A stretch of 64,000 nucleotides of DNA, taken from NCBI GenBank assembly GCA_958510825.1, contig OY294049.1, positions 6,820,001 to 6,884,000 on the forward strand, written 5' to 3'. Below the pieces are notes generated by a model. It was not told the DNA's origin. It was given only the letters and a program-made list of their open reading frames with translations, and made no database searches. Source of the stretch: Brachypterus glaber (lineage: Eukaryota; Arthropoda; Insecta; Coleoptera; Kateretidae). Positions 9,361 to 19,640 of the stretch are shown here, piece by piece. Within the stretch, counting starts at the first letter, position 1. Each line of letters starts with the position of its first letter. The translations under genes and the position numbers were made by a program.

Positions 9361-12240
9361 TTGATAAATAATAAGATAAATAAAAATAATTTAATAATAG
9401 TGAATCAAAATACACAATCAATAGGAAATAGCTTAGATAATTTAGAACATATAATAAACATAAATAATGGTCAAATTTTGACAGTTATAGAACACTGGAA
9501 GTCAGAAGATGAACTTAAAGCTTACAAGATAAATAATTATAACCTTACTTCGTATTGCTGTAGAGAATCCCTTCTACATGGGGGTGTAGCCATATATTGC
9601 AAAAGTAATCTAGAATATACATGCCGGGATGATAAAAATAAGTTATCAGAACTCTACACATTTAAATGTGCGGCGACAGAAGTAGTCTATAGAGGCTATA
9701 GATTTGTAGTAATTGCTCTTTATAGAAATAATAACAATCAATACAAAGACTTTTTTAAAAAGATGCAGGAATTGCTGGACATTTTATGTCAAGCGAGTAC
9801 TGAATTTTACATTTGCGGTGATTACAACATAGATTTTAATGACAGTAATGATAACATCACAAATCAATTTAAATCTATTTTAATCTCGTACAACGTTGAA
9901 TATACAATAGACAAATTTACTAGAATTTGCAGTACGACAAAAAGATGCATAGATAACATTTTAACCAATACAATTAATAATTATGTAACTTATGTATTTG
10001 AACCGCACGTATCAGATCATACCTGTCAAAAAATCTGTGTTGAAATCAACAATACTAATCAACCAGAAAATGTGCCCAAACGAACATTTTCTGATGAAAA
10101 TATGTCAATATTTCTGGAAAAATTATTAGAAGAAAATTGGAATCAATTATATAATATACATGAATCTGATATAAACTCACAGTGGGATATATTTATTTCT
10201 AAATTTAACATAATATTTAATAATACATTTACACTGCGTCCATGTAAACATAATAGATATAAAGGTATCCCATCTAATAATAAAATTAACCAATGCAAAA
10301 AACGTCTTAGCAATTTGAACATACTCTCCAAATATAATACAAATTTTAACCCCAGTTATAACCAAGAAAAACAAAAACTAAGAGATCTACTTGAAGATAG
10401 CAAAAAAACATATTATAATAATTTTATTAATAAAGCGGATAACGTATCCAAAGCTACATGGAGCGTGGTAGGTAAAATTTCTGGAAACTTAAAAAAAAGT
10501 AAAAATAGTAAGACATGTTTAAACGGTGACCCTCAAACGGTCGCAAATACTTTAAACGATTATTTCATAAATGCTGCTACAAATTTATTAGAGAATATGC
10601 CTAAAATAGAACATAGAAATTTAATAGAAGAGGAAAGCGAGATTTTTTGTTTTACTCCAATAACGGAAGAAGAAATCTTAGGGGTGGTAAGGTCTTTTAA
10701 AAATACTTTTAGTGCTGGTGAAGACGAAGTGTCAAATCATCTACTAAAAAAATGTATTCAAGGTATTGCTGAACCGCTGTGTTTTTTAATTAATAACTCT
10801 TTTAAAGCAGGGTTTTTCCCCGAAAAATTAAAAGTAGCTACGGTTATTCCAATATATAAAAAAGGTGATACACAGACTCCTAGTAATTATAGACCAATAA
10901 GTCTTATATCAAGTTTTTCTAAAATTTTTGAAAAAATCTTATGTATTCAGCTATCGGACTATTTTGAAAGTAAAAAGCTTTTTAATGAAAATCAACATGG
11001 ATTTTTAAAAAATAAATCAACTGAGACTGCCTTATACGGTTATTTTTCTAATATTTATGAGGCACTAGATCAGGATTTTTGGGTTTTAGGAGTTTTGCTA
11101 GATTTAACTAAGGCATACGATTGCGTTGACCCAGACCTTGTTGTACAAAAATTGGGAAAATATGGAGTCAGAAATAAAATCCTTGAATGGATCAAATCAT
11201 TTTTACTTAATAGAAAACAATTCGTAAAAATTGTAAGAGATGGTAAAGTTTTTGTTTCAGTAAAATCATTCTTAAAAATAGGAATCCAGCAAGGCAGTAC
11301 CTTGGGTCCTTTTATTTTTAATACTTACATAAACGATATTTATCAAATAATAGTAACCTATTTTAATATTTTTATGAGCAATTTCGCAGATGATAAATTT
11401 TTTATCATAAAAGCAAAAGATCCTACCCAACTACAAAATATATTAAATAACGTAATGCGTCTTATTAAAAATTATTTTTTACAAAACAAATTAATATTAA
11501 ATGAAAGTAAAACTCAATATATAATGTTTCAGGTAAGACAAAAAGTTAATCCGGTTTTAAGATTAGATAACGAAATAATAATTTTGAAAGATAATGTTAA
11601 GTTGTTGGGAATTGAAGCGGATGTATCATTAAATTGGTATACTCATATTAACTCAATAGCAAAAAAATTAAACAGTATTGTTTATAGTATTAGGGTAATA
11701 AAAAATTATATTGAACCAAAAACGCTAAAAATCATATATCATGCGCACTTTGTTAGTAGGTTAAAATACGGGTTAATAATATGGGGGCACTCATCCCATT
11801 TTGAAAAAGTGTCAATTATACAAAAGCAGGTGATAAGGCTTATGTTTGATATACCATATCGCACGTCGTGTAGAGGAATATTTAGAAAAAATAATCTTTT
11901 GACCGCCTCGGCTATTTATATCCAAGGCTGTTTAATTTTTAATTTCAAAAATAAGAATAAATTTGATAAATATAAATTTCAGCATAATTATAGTACGAGA
12001 AACGCAAATTATGCATTTCCGATACACCGGTTAAAATTTGTTGAAAAAGGTACATGCTATTCGATATTAAAATTTTATAATTTACTTCCTAATAAAATAA
12101 AGCAAATAAATTCACTTAAGACCTTTAAGGCTGAGGTGTTCAAATTGCTAATATTAATAGAACCTTATAATGTAAGCGAATATATCGAATATTGTGAAAA
12201 AATGCAAAGAAATGTTTATAGAAATATTATATTTAATTAG
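9361..12240 (+). CDS. LINE ORF2: APE endonuclease and reverse transcriptase
   Basis: The protein has 959 residues counted from a TTG codon. The reading frame is in fact open from 9280 and contains no ATG until residue 135. Endonuclease motifs: NQNTQS (15-20), IEHW (43-46), GDYN (153-156) and SDH (218-220), the expected catalytic set of an AP-endonuclease-like domain. Reverse transcriptase: PIYKKGD and NYRPISL (about 497-515), QHGF (545-548), LDLTKAYD with catalytic Asp (580-587), QQGSTLGP (643-650) and the active-site box FADD (675-678). The tail contains the CRGIFRKNNLLTAS stretch common in Jockey/CR1-group elements. No stop or frameshift is seen, so it may be functional. The product nicks target DNA and primes cDNA synthesis there (known for the family). 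Confidence 0.92.
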   Translation: MINNKINKNNLIIVNQNTQSIGNSLDNLEHIININNGQILTVIEHWKSEDELKAYKINNYNLTSYCCRESLLHGGVAIYCKSNLEYTCRDDKNKLSELYTFKCAATEVVYRGYRFVVIALYRNNNNQYKDFFKKMQELLDILCQASTEFYICGDYNIDFNDSNDNITNQFKSILISYNVEYTIDKFTRICSTTKRCIDNILTNTINNYVTYVFEPHVSDHTCQKICVEINNTNQPENVPKRTFSDENMSIFLEKLLEENWNQLYNIHESDINSQWDIFISKFNIIFNNTFTLRPCKHNRYKGIPSNNKINQCKKRLSNLNILSKYNTNFNPSYNQEKQKLRDLLEDSKKTYYNNFINKADNVSKATWSVVGKISGNLKKSKNSKTCLNGDPQTVANTLNDYFINAATNLLENMPKIEHRNLIEEESEIFCFTPITEEEILGVVRSFKNTFSAGEDEVSNHLLKKCIQGIAEPLCFLINNSFKAGFFPEKLKVATVIPIYKKGDTQTPSNYRPISLISSFSKIFEKILCIQLSDYFESKKLFNENQHGFLKNKSTETALYGYFSNIYEALDQDFWVLGVLLDLTKAYDCVDPDLVVQKLGKYGVRNKILEWIKSFLLNRKQFVKIVRDGKVFVSVKSFLKIGIQQGSTLGPFIFNTYINDIYQIIVTYFNIFMSNFADDKFFIIKAKDPTQLQNILNNVMRLIKNYFLQNKLILNESKTQYIMFQVRQKVNPVLRLDNEIIILKDNVKLLGIEADVSLNWYTHINSIAKKLNSIVYSIRVIKNYIEPKTLKIIYHAHFVSRLKYGLIIWGHSSHFEKVSIIQKQVIRLMFDIPYRTSCRGIFRKNNLLTASAIYIQGCLIFNFKNKNKFDKYKFQHNYSTRNANYAFPIHRLKFVEKGTCYSILKFYNLLPNKIKQINSLKTFKAEVFKLLILIEPYNVSEYIEYCEKMQRNVYRNIIFN

Positions 12241-12390
12241 AATTTTTGTGTAATTTTTTATATAGGTTTATTTAATGTATTTTTATATAGATTTATCATT
12301 GTTTTTTGCTTTTGACGTATTTTAACTCACATCACAGAAATTGTATGTACTAGGTAGTATGTAGTCGTTTTTGTAGATTTGACAGTTTAA

Positions 12391-12431
12391 AATAAAGCTA
12401 TTTGTTATTGTTATTATTGTTATTGTTATTT
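12391..12431 (+). terminator. LINE polyadenylation signal and microsatellite tail
   Basis: AATAAA at 12391-12396 is followed by about five irregular TTGTTA/TTATTG units that end the element. Confidence 0.75.
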
Positions 12432-12464
12432 GGGCCTAAGTCTATTGTAAATGCAGTGAACTTT

Positions 12465-12605
12465 CGCCAATCTGCTTCTCAGGCCATATCCACAAGCTCG
12501 CATAACAACATAGTACATAACAATGCGATGCTATGATTGGCTTGATGTGCCGCCATGTATCTTGTAAACCAATCACGGCATCGCATTCTTATGTTTTATG
12601 TTCAT
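12465..12605. mobile_element. MITE family GGC-ATATCC-AGAGGCTCGCATAAC, partial copy
   Basis: CTCGCATAAC near 12494 and GGCATCGCATTCTTATGT near 12578 recur in a complete copy at 31458-31580 and a left-half copy at about 55571-55650. The terminal inverted repeat seen in the complete copy is not intact here on the right. Non-coding. Confidence 0.6.
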
Positions 12606-12742
12606 ATTCAAGCTTCAGGTACAGATATGTACATAATGTACACATAATGTACACTCATACAGCAGGACTAAAACAGCCAGTTTAGTCCCTTGGTATAAAT
12701 AACTATTATGCATAAATAAGACACGAAAATTCCCGTTTCTCT

Positions 12743-13484
12743 ATATACAGCCTGTTCCAGAACTCGCGTACCGAAATTTAAGAGGTGATTCTACATCCAA
12801 AAATATGAAAAAAAGTTTCTGTAAAGGTTGGTCCGGAAATGAGCCCTAAGGGAGCTACGGCCCTTCGAAGATGACGTATTGAATGGGGAACAAAAAAAAG
12901 CACCAATAAAATTTTAATGCTGCAGGGTGATTCTTCATTTAAAACTGAGCAAAAAAGTATTATACACCAAAACACCTAAATTTAATATTAAAGGAGTAAT
13001 AGCCTTTTAAAAAGTAACGTTTTTGGTGGCGCAAAATGTTACTTCCTCTTAATTGCATTTTTTTTTTGATAACGGTTGCTCCTACAGTGTTACACTATAT
13101 GATATTTTATATGTATTTTTACTCTAGAAATCTATATTTTTTACAACAAATCCAAAAAACATACACATAGAAAAGTTTGGGGCAAAAATGTTTTAAGCCT
13201 CATATATTTTGTCCGTCTGGGCACGCCTCTGGATAAATTAAAAAAATAAATTAACATAAACTTATTGCCCTTATTAATACTAATATACATGCAAAAGCTC
13301 GCCGCTCTAGCTTAAACGGTACCCGAGTTATTAATTAAAAACCTTATTTTTATAACAATTTTAAAGGGCCCTAGATCCCTTAGGGCTCATTTCCGGACCA
13401 ACCTTTATAGGAACTTTTTTTATATTTTTGGACCTAGAATCACCTCTTAAATTTTGGCATGCCAGTTTGGATCACCCTGTATAT
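12743..13484. mobile_element. Foldback element ending in ATATACAGSSTG
   Basis: The left end has ATATACAG (12743-12750) and then CGAAATTTAAGAGGTGATTC. The right end mirrors both (GAATCACCTCTTAAATTTTG, then CACCCTGTATAT). Deeper pairs are AGGTTGGTCCGGAAATGAGC with GCTCATTTCCGGACCAACCT, then CCCTAAGGG. The same blocks (GTGATTCTACATC, CCTAAGGGAGCTACG) occur in the larger palindrome at 61857-62997 and partly at 27560-27900, so these belong to one family. ORFs called inside are not real genes. Confidence 0.78.
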
Positions 13485-14030
13485 TTCTTCATCATTTATA
13501 AAATATAAATCTCTAAATATTTGAGGTAATGAATTTTAGTACGAAAATTTATAATTAGTCAATATGTTTTAATCTATATAATATCAAGCAAAGTTAAATT
13601 AATTTAACTTTCCTTATAAAATTTTACATCTTTTTCTATAAAACAGTTTAAGCAAAATGGAAATTAACTTTACTAATAATTTAATGTAATATACGAGGTA
13701 ATATAAGGTAATATAAGGTAGCTATGTATTTATATTAACTCTGGTTGTTTCACCTATTTACTTTTTCAAAATTCTTTTTAAACTTATATTTATTCTTTTG
13801 CAAACCAAATGCCATCGTTTTCATGTCAGATTTGGTTTTTCTTAACCATATCTTTAAGAAATCTTGTACGTGTTAATCATAAAAAAATTATGGTTAGAAG
13901 AAAAATTCGACGTGATAAAGAGAGCAAATCTTACATTAAAATTATTTTCAGCAAAGTATTTTAGCTTGTAAGCTAAAATGCTTTGCTATTTGGGCCAAAA
14001 ATTTAAACGAATTGAAAATTTTCTGTTTAG

Positions 14031-14408
14031 GTGGAATGCAGTGACGGTCAAATAGGTTATGGTCGTAGGCGCCGTGCTATCTCCACCTTGCCAGCCGACC
14101 CAAACAAGATTTTCGAAATAACCATCACCTCATTCATCAAGGTCAACTATGACGACGAGAGTGAAAATTTTGAGCAAGTGATCAAAAACCAAACCAAAAT
14201 CTACAATAACAAAAAACTTATAGTAGGAAATCAAGTCACCAATGATAAGAGGTTCTATAAAACAATTGACGACCAGCCTCAGCTGGTCGAGGAAATGAAG
14301 GAAGAACAGAAATATACCAGTATAGTGGCGGAAAATGCGTCGGTCAAAAATGTAGCATCGAGTTTACTCGTTGTTTTGATTTTAGCCAGTTTTAAATTGA
14401 TTATGTAA
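14031..14408 (+). CDS. qsm: ZP-domain protein, last exon: furin site, linker and C-terminal hydrophobic tail
   Basis: The exon starts at GTG (valine) right after TCTGTTTAG and joins exon 3916-4063 in phase 0, giving CKG-VECSDGQIGYGRRRRAIS. It encodes 125 residues and ends at TAA (14406-14408). C3 should be the last ZP-C cysteine. RRRR at exon residues 12-15 fits proprotein convertase cleavage of ZP proteins. The following linker (about 16-105) has two N-glycosylation sequons (NQT, NAS) and many acidic and basic residues. The last 17 or so residues are hydrophobic (SSLLVVLILASFKLIM) with no cytoplasmic tail, so a GPI-anchor signal is more likely than a conventional membrane span. That feature supports quasimodo. 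No clear polyadenylation signal could be assigned in the first few hundred downstream bases. Confidence 0.78.
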   Translation: MECSDGQIGYGRRRRAISTLPADPNKIFEITITSFIKVNYDDESENFEQVIKNQTKIYNNKKLIVGNQVTNDKRFYKTIDDQPQLVEEMKEEQKYTSIVAENASVKNVASSLLVVLILASFKLIM

Positions 14409-15556
14409 ATAATTTATAATTCGTCATTCCATCGTTTATTTGTTCCATACCATTAATATATAATGCGTTCAATGAAAACAGCAATACTAGAGTGTTTCAT
14501 AATATCTTGTTTAGAGATGTACTCAGAAAGAGTTAAAATGTTAAAAAATGCATAAAACCAAGCCTGCCTTACTTTCAGGCAATTTTATTGAACTGTTCAG
14601 TATACTGGACCATTGTTGAATTCGATATTTGCCCACTAGAGCCTCGCGAATATTTGACATTTTACTTTACATTTTTCAACTTAGAATTCCTATATTTAAG
14701 AACATAACAAACTGCTTTTATAACTATAATAACAGATCATATATTATTTAAAATCTACTTTACAAAAAATGTGATATGGAACAATGAGGAATTCGAGCGA
14801 CGATTTATTATATAAGATTATCGACCACCCTGTATATTTAACCGGTTATACGTTTTGGCCTTCTTCCTTTTTCTAAACAGAATCTTAAGTTTTTTTTTAT
14901 GACTATAATATAAATAGTTTTGTATTAGAAAACTATGCTAAATATATATACAGGGTGTTCTTCTGCAGCAATTAAATTGACAACGAGTTTTTTTAATAAT
15001 AATAAAAGTCCCATCTGAGAAATCCTGTTACTGTCTTCATTTTTATTTAATTTTTTACTTATTTTTTTTTAAGGGGAATTACTAAATTATTCTTTATTGG
15101 CTCGAAGGATCCGACTAAGGTAATTTTTCTCTGAGCACTAAAAGTCCGCAAAACCAGGAAACAGTTTTGCTTAGATAAAAAAAATTGGTGCACACAATTT
15201 CCAAGTGTAATTCCATGCATTAAAGTTTTGTAAATCATAGAAAAGTCACTTTATCTAGCACAGCGTCAGCTAAAACCACCGCTAGATAGACTTAAATAAT
15301 GAAATGGACATATTGAGTTTGCCTTCTTCTTTAAAGGATTTTTCAGATAAGGATATAAATGTAAATAAGTCTGTGATAATAATAAATATATTTCAAAACA
15401 TGTTTAAAAAACTTCTATTATTTATTTTATACCGAATGACTCAAACCATCATTTTTAATAATTCCAAAACTTATTAAAAAAAATTGTAACAGGCAGTAGA
15501 TTTTATATCAGTACTGACTCATATTAAAGTATAGTCTGTTTACTCTCAATAAAAAT
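14409..15556. other. Region downstream of the ZP gene, probable 3' UTR then repeats
   Basis: The start should be 3' UTR. An element end CCACCCTGTATATTT occurs at 14825-14839 and an opposite-facing start ATATACAGGGTG at 14946-14957. These are the common insect TIR words also seen near 12743, 17640, 26929, 27231, 39208 and 56482. AATAAA words at 15001 and 15381 are too frequent in this composition to call. No ORF of interest. Confidence 0.4.
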
Positions 15557-16026
15557 ACACTAAAAACTAAATATTCAGTTACAAATGGATAGGAAATCGG
15601 TAGTTATTATCCTATACAATTGTACTTTAATTTTTGTTAAAAACACGCAATATTTCATGTCCGTCTTTAAATATTAAAGTGCATGACTTAAGAACTATAG
15701 TGTTTTTAACAAAAATTAAAGTACATTTGTATATACATCATAACTTTCTATCCATTTGTAACTTAATATTTAATTACAAATGTATACTACGTTATGATCC
15801 TATACATAAATGTACTTTAATTTTTGGTAAAAACACTATAGCTCTAAAGTCACGTACTTTAATATTTAAGGACGGACATGAAATTTTACGTGTTTTCGAC
15901 AAAAATTAAAGTACAGCTATAGGATAATAACTACCGATTTCCTAATTAAAGTAGAATTGTATAGGATAATAAATTCCGATTTCCTATACATTTGTAACTG
16001 AATATTCAGTTTACTTTTTACAGTGT
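15557..16026. mobile_element. Foldback element ACACT..CTAAATATTCAGTTACAAATG
   Basis: The left terminus ACACTAAAAACTAAATATTC is matched by the complement of the right end (ACACTGTAAAAAGTAAACTG then AATATTCAG). Inside, two further mirrored modules (TACAATTGTACTTTAATTTT, and CATGTCCGTCTTTAAATATT with AATATTTAAGGACGGACATG) make a hairpin within a hairpin. A related, right-truncated copy lies at 50779-51110. The 91-codon ORF at 15634-15909 is a product of this palindrome. Confidence 0.78.
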
Positions 16027-17067
16027 ATAACTTTTTGTTTTTTTTTTCTAGAAGAATCTTGTTACAAATATGATGTTTTCTCATTCGTTATATATTTAAA
16101 AATATCTGCACACTTTTTAATTTTATTGTATTTTTATTTAAAATTTATAAAATTGGTTGCTGTTAAACTAGAATCTTGTATTTAATAAAAATTTAACTAA
16201 AAAACAGCACAGAATTACTAAGAAATGATACTATTTAAATATTTACTTACTTAAAATACTGCTAATTAGCTTTTAATAACTTAAAGGCCATTATACTGTA
16301 ATGTAAAATACTCTTAAATAATATTTTATTTACTACTTATTTTTAATAATGTATATTTTTTCATTGCCTTAAAAGATGCATTTTTAATTTTGTTCTAATT
16401 TTAAAACATTTTTCTTCTTTTAAAAATATCGTCAATTTTGTATAATTTAACTAGTCTTTATTCTAAAATTTGTAATTTAAATTAATAAAACTAATAAGTA
16501 TATATTTTGTTTAATTTCTGAGTCAAAACTTTTAAAGATGGCGCCTCTTGACGTAAAATTGTTACGGCAAAAATAAAAATTATCCTTGAGTTATTTTCTA
16601 AAAAAAAATATTTTTCAAAATAATATTTTCCGATATTAATTAAAAACATATAAAAATATTAAGGGCTTTATTGAGAGTGTTGGTAATTTATATCATTTTG
16701 GTCGAGGGGACATTTTATTTTACCAGAAAAGTGGAAAAGTTAAGCGGAAAAGACCAAGTGGATTGATTTAGTGTCGTTGCTTAACATAGGGTAATAAATT
16801 AAAGTTTAACTTTTTTCTGTCAGGATTGCCAACCGTGAGTATAATTAAATTCAATTCGGTCACTAGGTTTTCTATCCTTTAATTTGAAACAAACCGTGAA
16901 GATGCATGGCTTCGTACTTTATAGTATACTTTTTCAGAAAAGAAACAAACAATTATTTATCCATTCTAGAAAACTGTCCATTTTTAATGTTACGCTTCTT
17001 ATAGTGGTTACAATATATAAAATAAGGGAAACATATAATCAGACTTCACAATTTTTTATTAAAATAT
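16027..17067. other. AT-rich stretch, nothing recognised
   Basis: Homopolymer-rich AT sequence. Only short random ORFs (67 codons at 16884) without domains or codon bias. Confidence 0.5.
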
Positions 17068-17111
17068 TTGTGACTGCAGTTTCGTAAGCATAAAGCTACA
17101 TCATCAGACAA
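17068..17111 (-). ncRNA. Hammerhead-ribozyme-like motif, degenerate
   Basis: Read on the minus strand: UUGU, then CUGAUGA, an extra U, a stem-loop (GUAGC, loop UUUAU, GCUUAC with one bulged U), GAAA, a three-base-pair stem III (ACU with AGU), the cleavage triplet GUC, then ACAA pairing with the opening UUGU. Apart from the inserted U before stem II and the short stem I, this follows the type I hammerhead consensus CUGANGA..GAAA..UH. Weaker than the one at 63820-63894. May be a decayed retroelement ribozyme or coincidence. Confidence 0.4.
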
Positions 17112-17987
17112 TAAATAAATAGATAAGTCAAACAAATAAAAACTAGAACATTTTTAGGTTAGGAATGAAAATCACAGATTGAACCAAAAAAAAATTTTTT
17201 TTTTTTGGCTTGTTGTCATGGTAACGAGCAGAAAAGTAAAATGCTAATAGGTTATTTTTTGGTCAAAAAACTTCATTTGTTTTTGTTGAAAAAAATCTTT
17301 TTTGCACAACCAAGAATAAAACTTAATTTCACGCTTTCATTTGCGGAACTAAATCTACAGTTTTTCTTTCTAGAGAAAAAAATCACTGCAACTTTCAGGG
17401 CCATAGTAAAGAATATTTCGTGGGGGAGAGGAAAAAAGTTAATGACTGAAAACAACTTTTTTATTATTCACAATTAAATTTTTTCCCAAACAATTATTTT
17501 TTTTTCATTACTCTTTCCAAATGTAAAAAAAAGTTACTAGCAATATCCATAGAAAAAAAAAACACAAAAATTATAATAATATATACTATATGTATGCCCT
17601 GTCGTTCCCTTTTAAGTTTAGTTCTTCTATTTATAAAACACCCTGTATATTTTAAGAACTACGAAGAGTATAAGAATTTATCTGCTCTAGTTTATTTAAG
17701 GGTAATTTGAACTGAAACGAGAAAAAACGGACTTTAAACAATCTTCATGATGTTTTATTTTTGGAGAGTTATGATGCTTTAAAAATGAAACAAACCCACT
17801 AAAATAATTCAAAAAAAAAACAAATCTAAATCTTTTATTAATTAGTAAAACCATTTTTTTTTTCACTATTAACTTTAGAACATACCATTATTTATCATAT
17901 TTTCGGACTGTAAAATCGATTTTCTTCACCTAGGCAATAATAATTTTTTCTCTCCTAGTGGGAGTAAATTTTATAAACAATTGATTT

Positions 17988-18294
17988 CTGTCACTTTAGT
18001 GTCACTTGAGTTCTTTGTGCAATTTTTATTCATTAAACCCAAGAAAATAGCTTTAAATAACTTTTTATTTGTTAAATATAATTAATTAGAATTATTACCA
18101 ATTAATACAATCAATAATTAGCTAAATATTATGAAAAAAATAAAAAAAAAACTAAATTCTTAAACGTCAGTTCAAAGTTTTTATTCGATCAAGGCTAATT
18201 GATTTTTATGGAAACTTCAAGAAATATCATTTATGTTAATAATTTATTTTATTATTTGAATAAAAATAGTTAAATAGTGCTAGTACTGAAAGAA

Positions 18295-18297
<3 letters not shown>
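17988..18297. repeat. Dispersed repeat, copy A (with 44835-45158)
   Basis: The block from CTGTCACTTTAG through AAACCCAAGAAAATAGCTTT, ACCAATTAATACAATCAATA and AAAATAGTTAAATAGTGCTA is found in the same order and orientation at 44835-45158, with small indels. It has no coding capacity. The copies are 27 kb apart and could be decayed transposon ends or LTR fragments, but I see no terminal TG..CA. Confidence 0.8.

Positions 18298-18335
<38 letters not shown>
18298..18335. repeat. (TA)n microsatellite
   Basis: About 18 TA units, interrupted near the right end by TG. A small inverted repeat follows (18343-18442: TACGGTAGAGAC with GTCTTCTCTACCTTGGTA, and ATAGCC with GGCTAT). Confidence 0.9.
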
Positions 18336-18342
<7 letters not shown>

Positions 18343-18347
18343 CTACG

Positions 18348-18442
18348 GTAGAGACTATTATAGCCTCGCACACCCTCGCTGCTAAGTAGCTAGTTATTTA
18401 ATACGCTCGGCTATAAAAAATGTCTTCTCTACCTTGGTATAT
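18348..18442. mobile_element. Very short TIR element next to the TA repeat
   Basis: TATACTACGGTAGAGAC at the left is mirrored by GTCTTCTCTACCTTGGTATA at the right, with inner ATTATAGCC/GGCTAT. About 95 bases, non-coding, abutting the TA microsatellite that may be its target. Confidence 0.45.
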
Positions 18443-19440
18443 AATTACTATTAAATTACATTTATAATTTTTTAAAAAGTTTTAGTTAAAAAGCTTTACA
18501 CTTAAAAACGATGACGTAGAAAAATTACAAAGCTTTCATTTTATTTTGCTGACAAAAGTGAAAAAAATGCTAACGGCTTTAGTACTTGTAAACGAAAAGT
18601 AGGAAAGCTCCATTTTCAGCTTGCGTTCGAAAGTCTAAAATTTATGTGAAATCGTTTTTGTGTCAACACTCTGAATGTGTGCAATATAAAATTACTTTAA
18701 CATTGTTCCAAATCAGCGAGATTTTCTAACTTTGAATAAGTGTAAAATCAACAAAAATCTTTTCATTTAAAAGGGGTTTGAGGAAAACATTGTGCCCCTA
18801 TAAGAAAAGGGTGAGTATAAGGTTTAAAAAATATTCCCCATACGGTTTTTTTTAAAAGAAATGGTTATTTACAATACAAGGGCGAATAGTTAAATTTTTT
18901 GATTGAGCAGATTTTTAGAAGCGGAGGGTCAGAGGGTAACATCCTTTTTTATCTTAAATTTTCAGAAGTTTATTTAAATGTCTTTTTTTTAGATGTAAAA
19001 TTGTTTTCTAAATTCAAAAACGCAAAAATATACAGGGGGGGTGACATTATAAATAATTAAATTGCCTTAGTTTCCGGCGAAAAGTCCAAAAATATAATTT
19101 TTAAGCTAGTTTGTAGCCCTTGTTAAGAAATAGAAGCTACAAAAAAATTACTTTGTTCAGATTTCAAAAAAATCCATTTTAGGGGGACACTGTTCATGGA
19201 TTGAAACTCACCCGGTTTTGACGGGAGTCCAAAATTATTATTTAATAGAAGAAATTTTAAAAAGAAGTATCAACAGATTTAGATTTTTTATAAAGTAAAA
19301 TATGGTTTATAATTTAATTCGCATTTAAAGTACGTTTTCATCCCTCCAGGGAAGTTTCCTTTGTAAAAATTTTAGAATTAATAAGAAATGTTAACTTTGT
19401 ACAGGATAGAAAACAAAATATAATTGGTGCCGCTCTTTTC
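18443..19440. other. Non-coding AT-rich stretch
   Basis: No ORF, RNA gene or inverted repeat that I can support. Some repeat-like words occur, such as TACAGGGGGGGTGACA near 19030. Confidence 0.4.
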
Positions 19441-19449
19441 AGTGTTTAT

Positions 19450-19640
19450 TTATAACACAGGCCAACAAGTTTTCAACTTTTGAAGGTTTATTTGGATCTG
19501 ACAGCTGATTTTGGGGTATTAAGTTATGTTGATTACGAATATAACTTTCGTTTTTGTCCATTACGTAAGGGGTTTGAACAGTGGGCCAGGAAAAAAAAAA
19601 CAGGGACAAAATTCTGAATTTTCGCATACGACTATTTTTC
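19450..19640 (+). repeat. Dispersed repeat, copy 2
   Basis: The plus-oriented copy of the repeat also present inverted at 2627-2790 and, more diverged, at 57380-57560. It shares TTTGGATCTGACAGCTGATT, GTTTTTGTCCATTACGTAAG and CAGTGGGCCAGGAAAAAA. The two overlapping small ORFs are shadows of the repeat. Confidence 0.7.

Larger units (their letters stand above)
8500..12431 (+). mobile_element. Non-LTR retrotransposon (LINE), CR1/Jockey-like, apparently intact
   Basis: Two long ORFs (ORF1 8630-9340; ORF2 from 9361 or earlier to 12240) are followed by a short 3' UTR, an AATAAA at 12391-12396 and a TTGTTA-type microsatellite tail (12402-12431) instead of poly(A). ORF2 has an APE-type endonuclease and a reverse transcriptase. 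This layout and the simple-repeat tail fit the CR1/Jockey side of the LINE tree (inference by motif memory, not a tree). The 5' border is uncertain; 8500 is a guess a little upstream of ORF1. I could not find a target-site duplication. The intact ORF2 suggests recent insertion. Confidence 0.85.
4064..14030 (+). other. Last intron of the ZP gene, about 10 kb
   Basis: The intron has donor GTAAGT (4064) and acceptor TCTGTTTAG (14022-14030), phase 0. It is large because of insertions: a MITE interrupted by a foldback (4141-5282), a TA microsatellite (5862-5930), two foldback elements (6220-7245, 7541-8252), an apparently intact LINE (about 8500-12431) and another foldback (12743-13484). The stretches 5283-5860, 5931-6219, 8253-8500 and 13485-14021 are AT-rich without recognisable content. 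The LINE lies on the same strand as the host gene, so its polyadenylation signal at 12391 could act on the host pre-mRNA. Confidence 0.75.
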
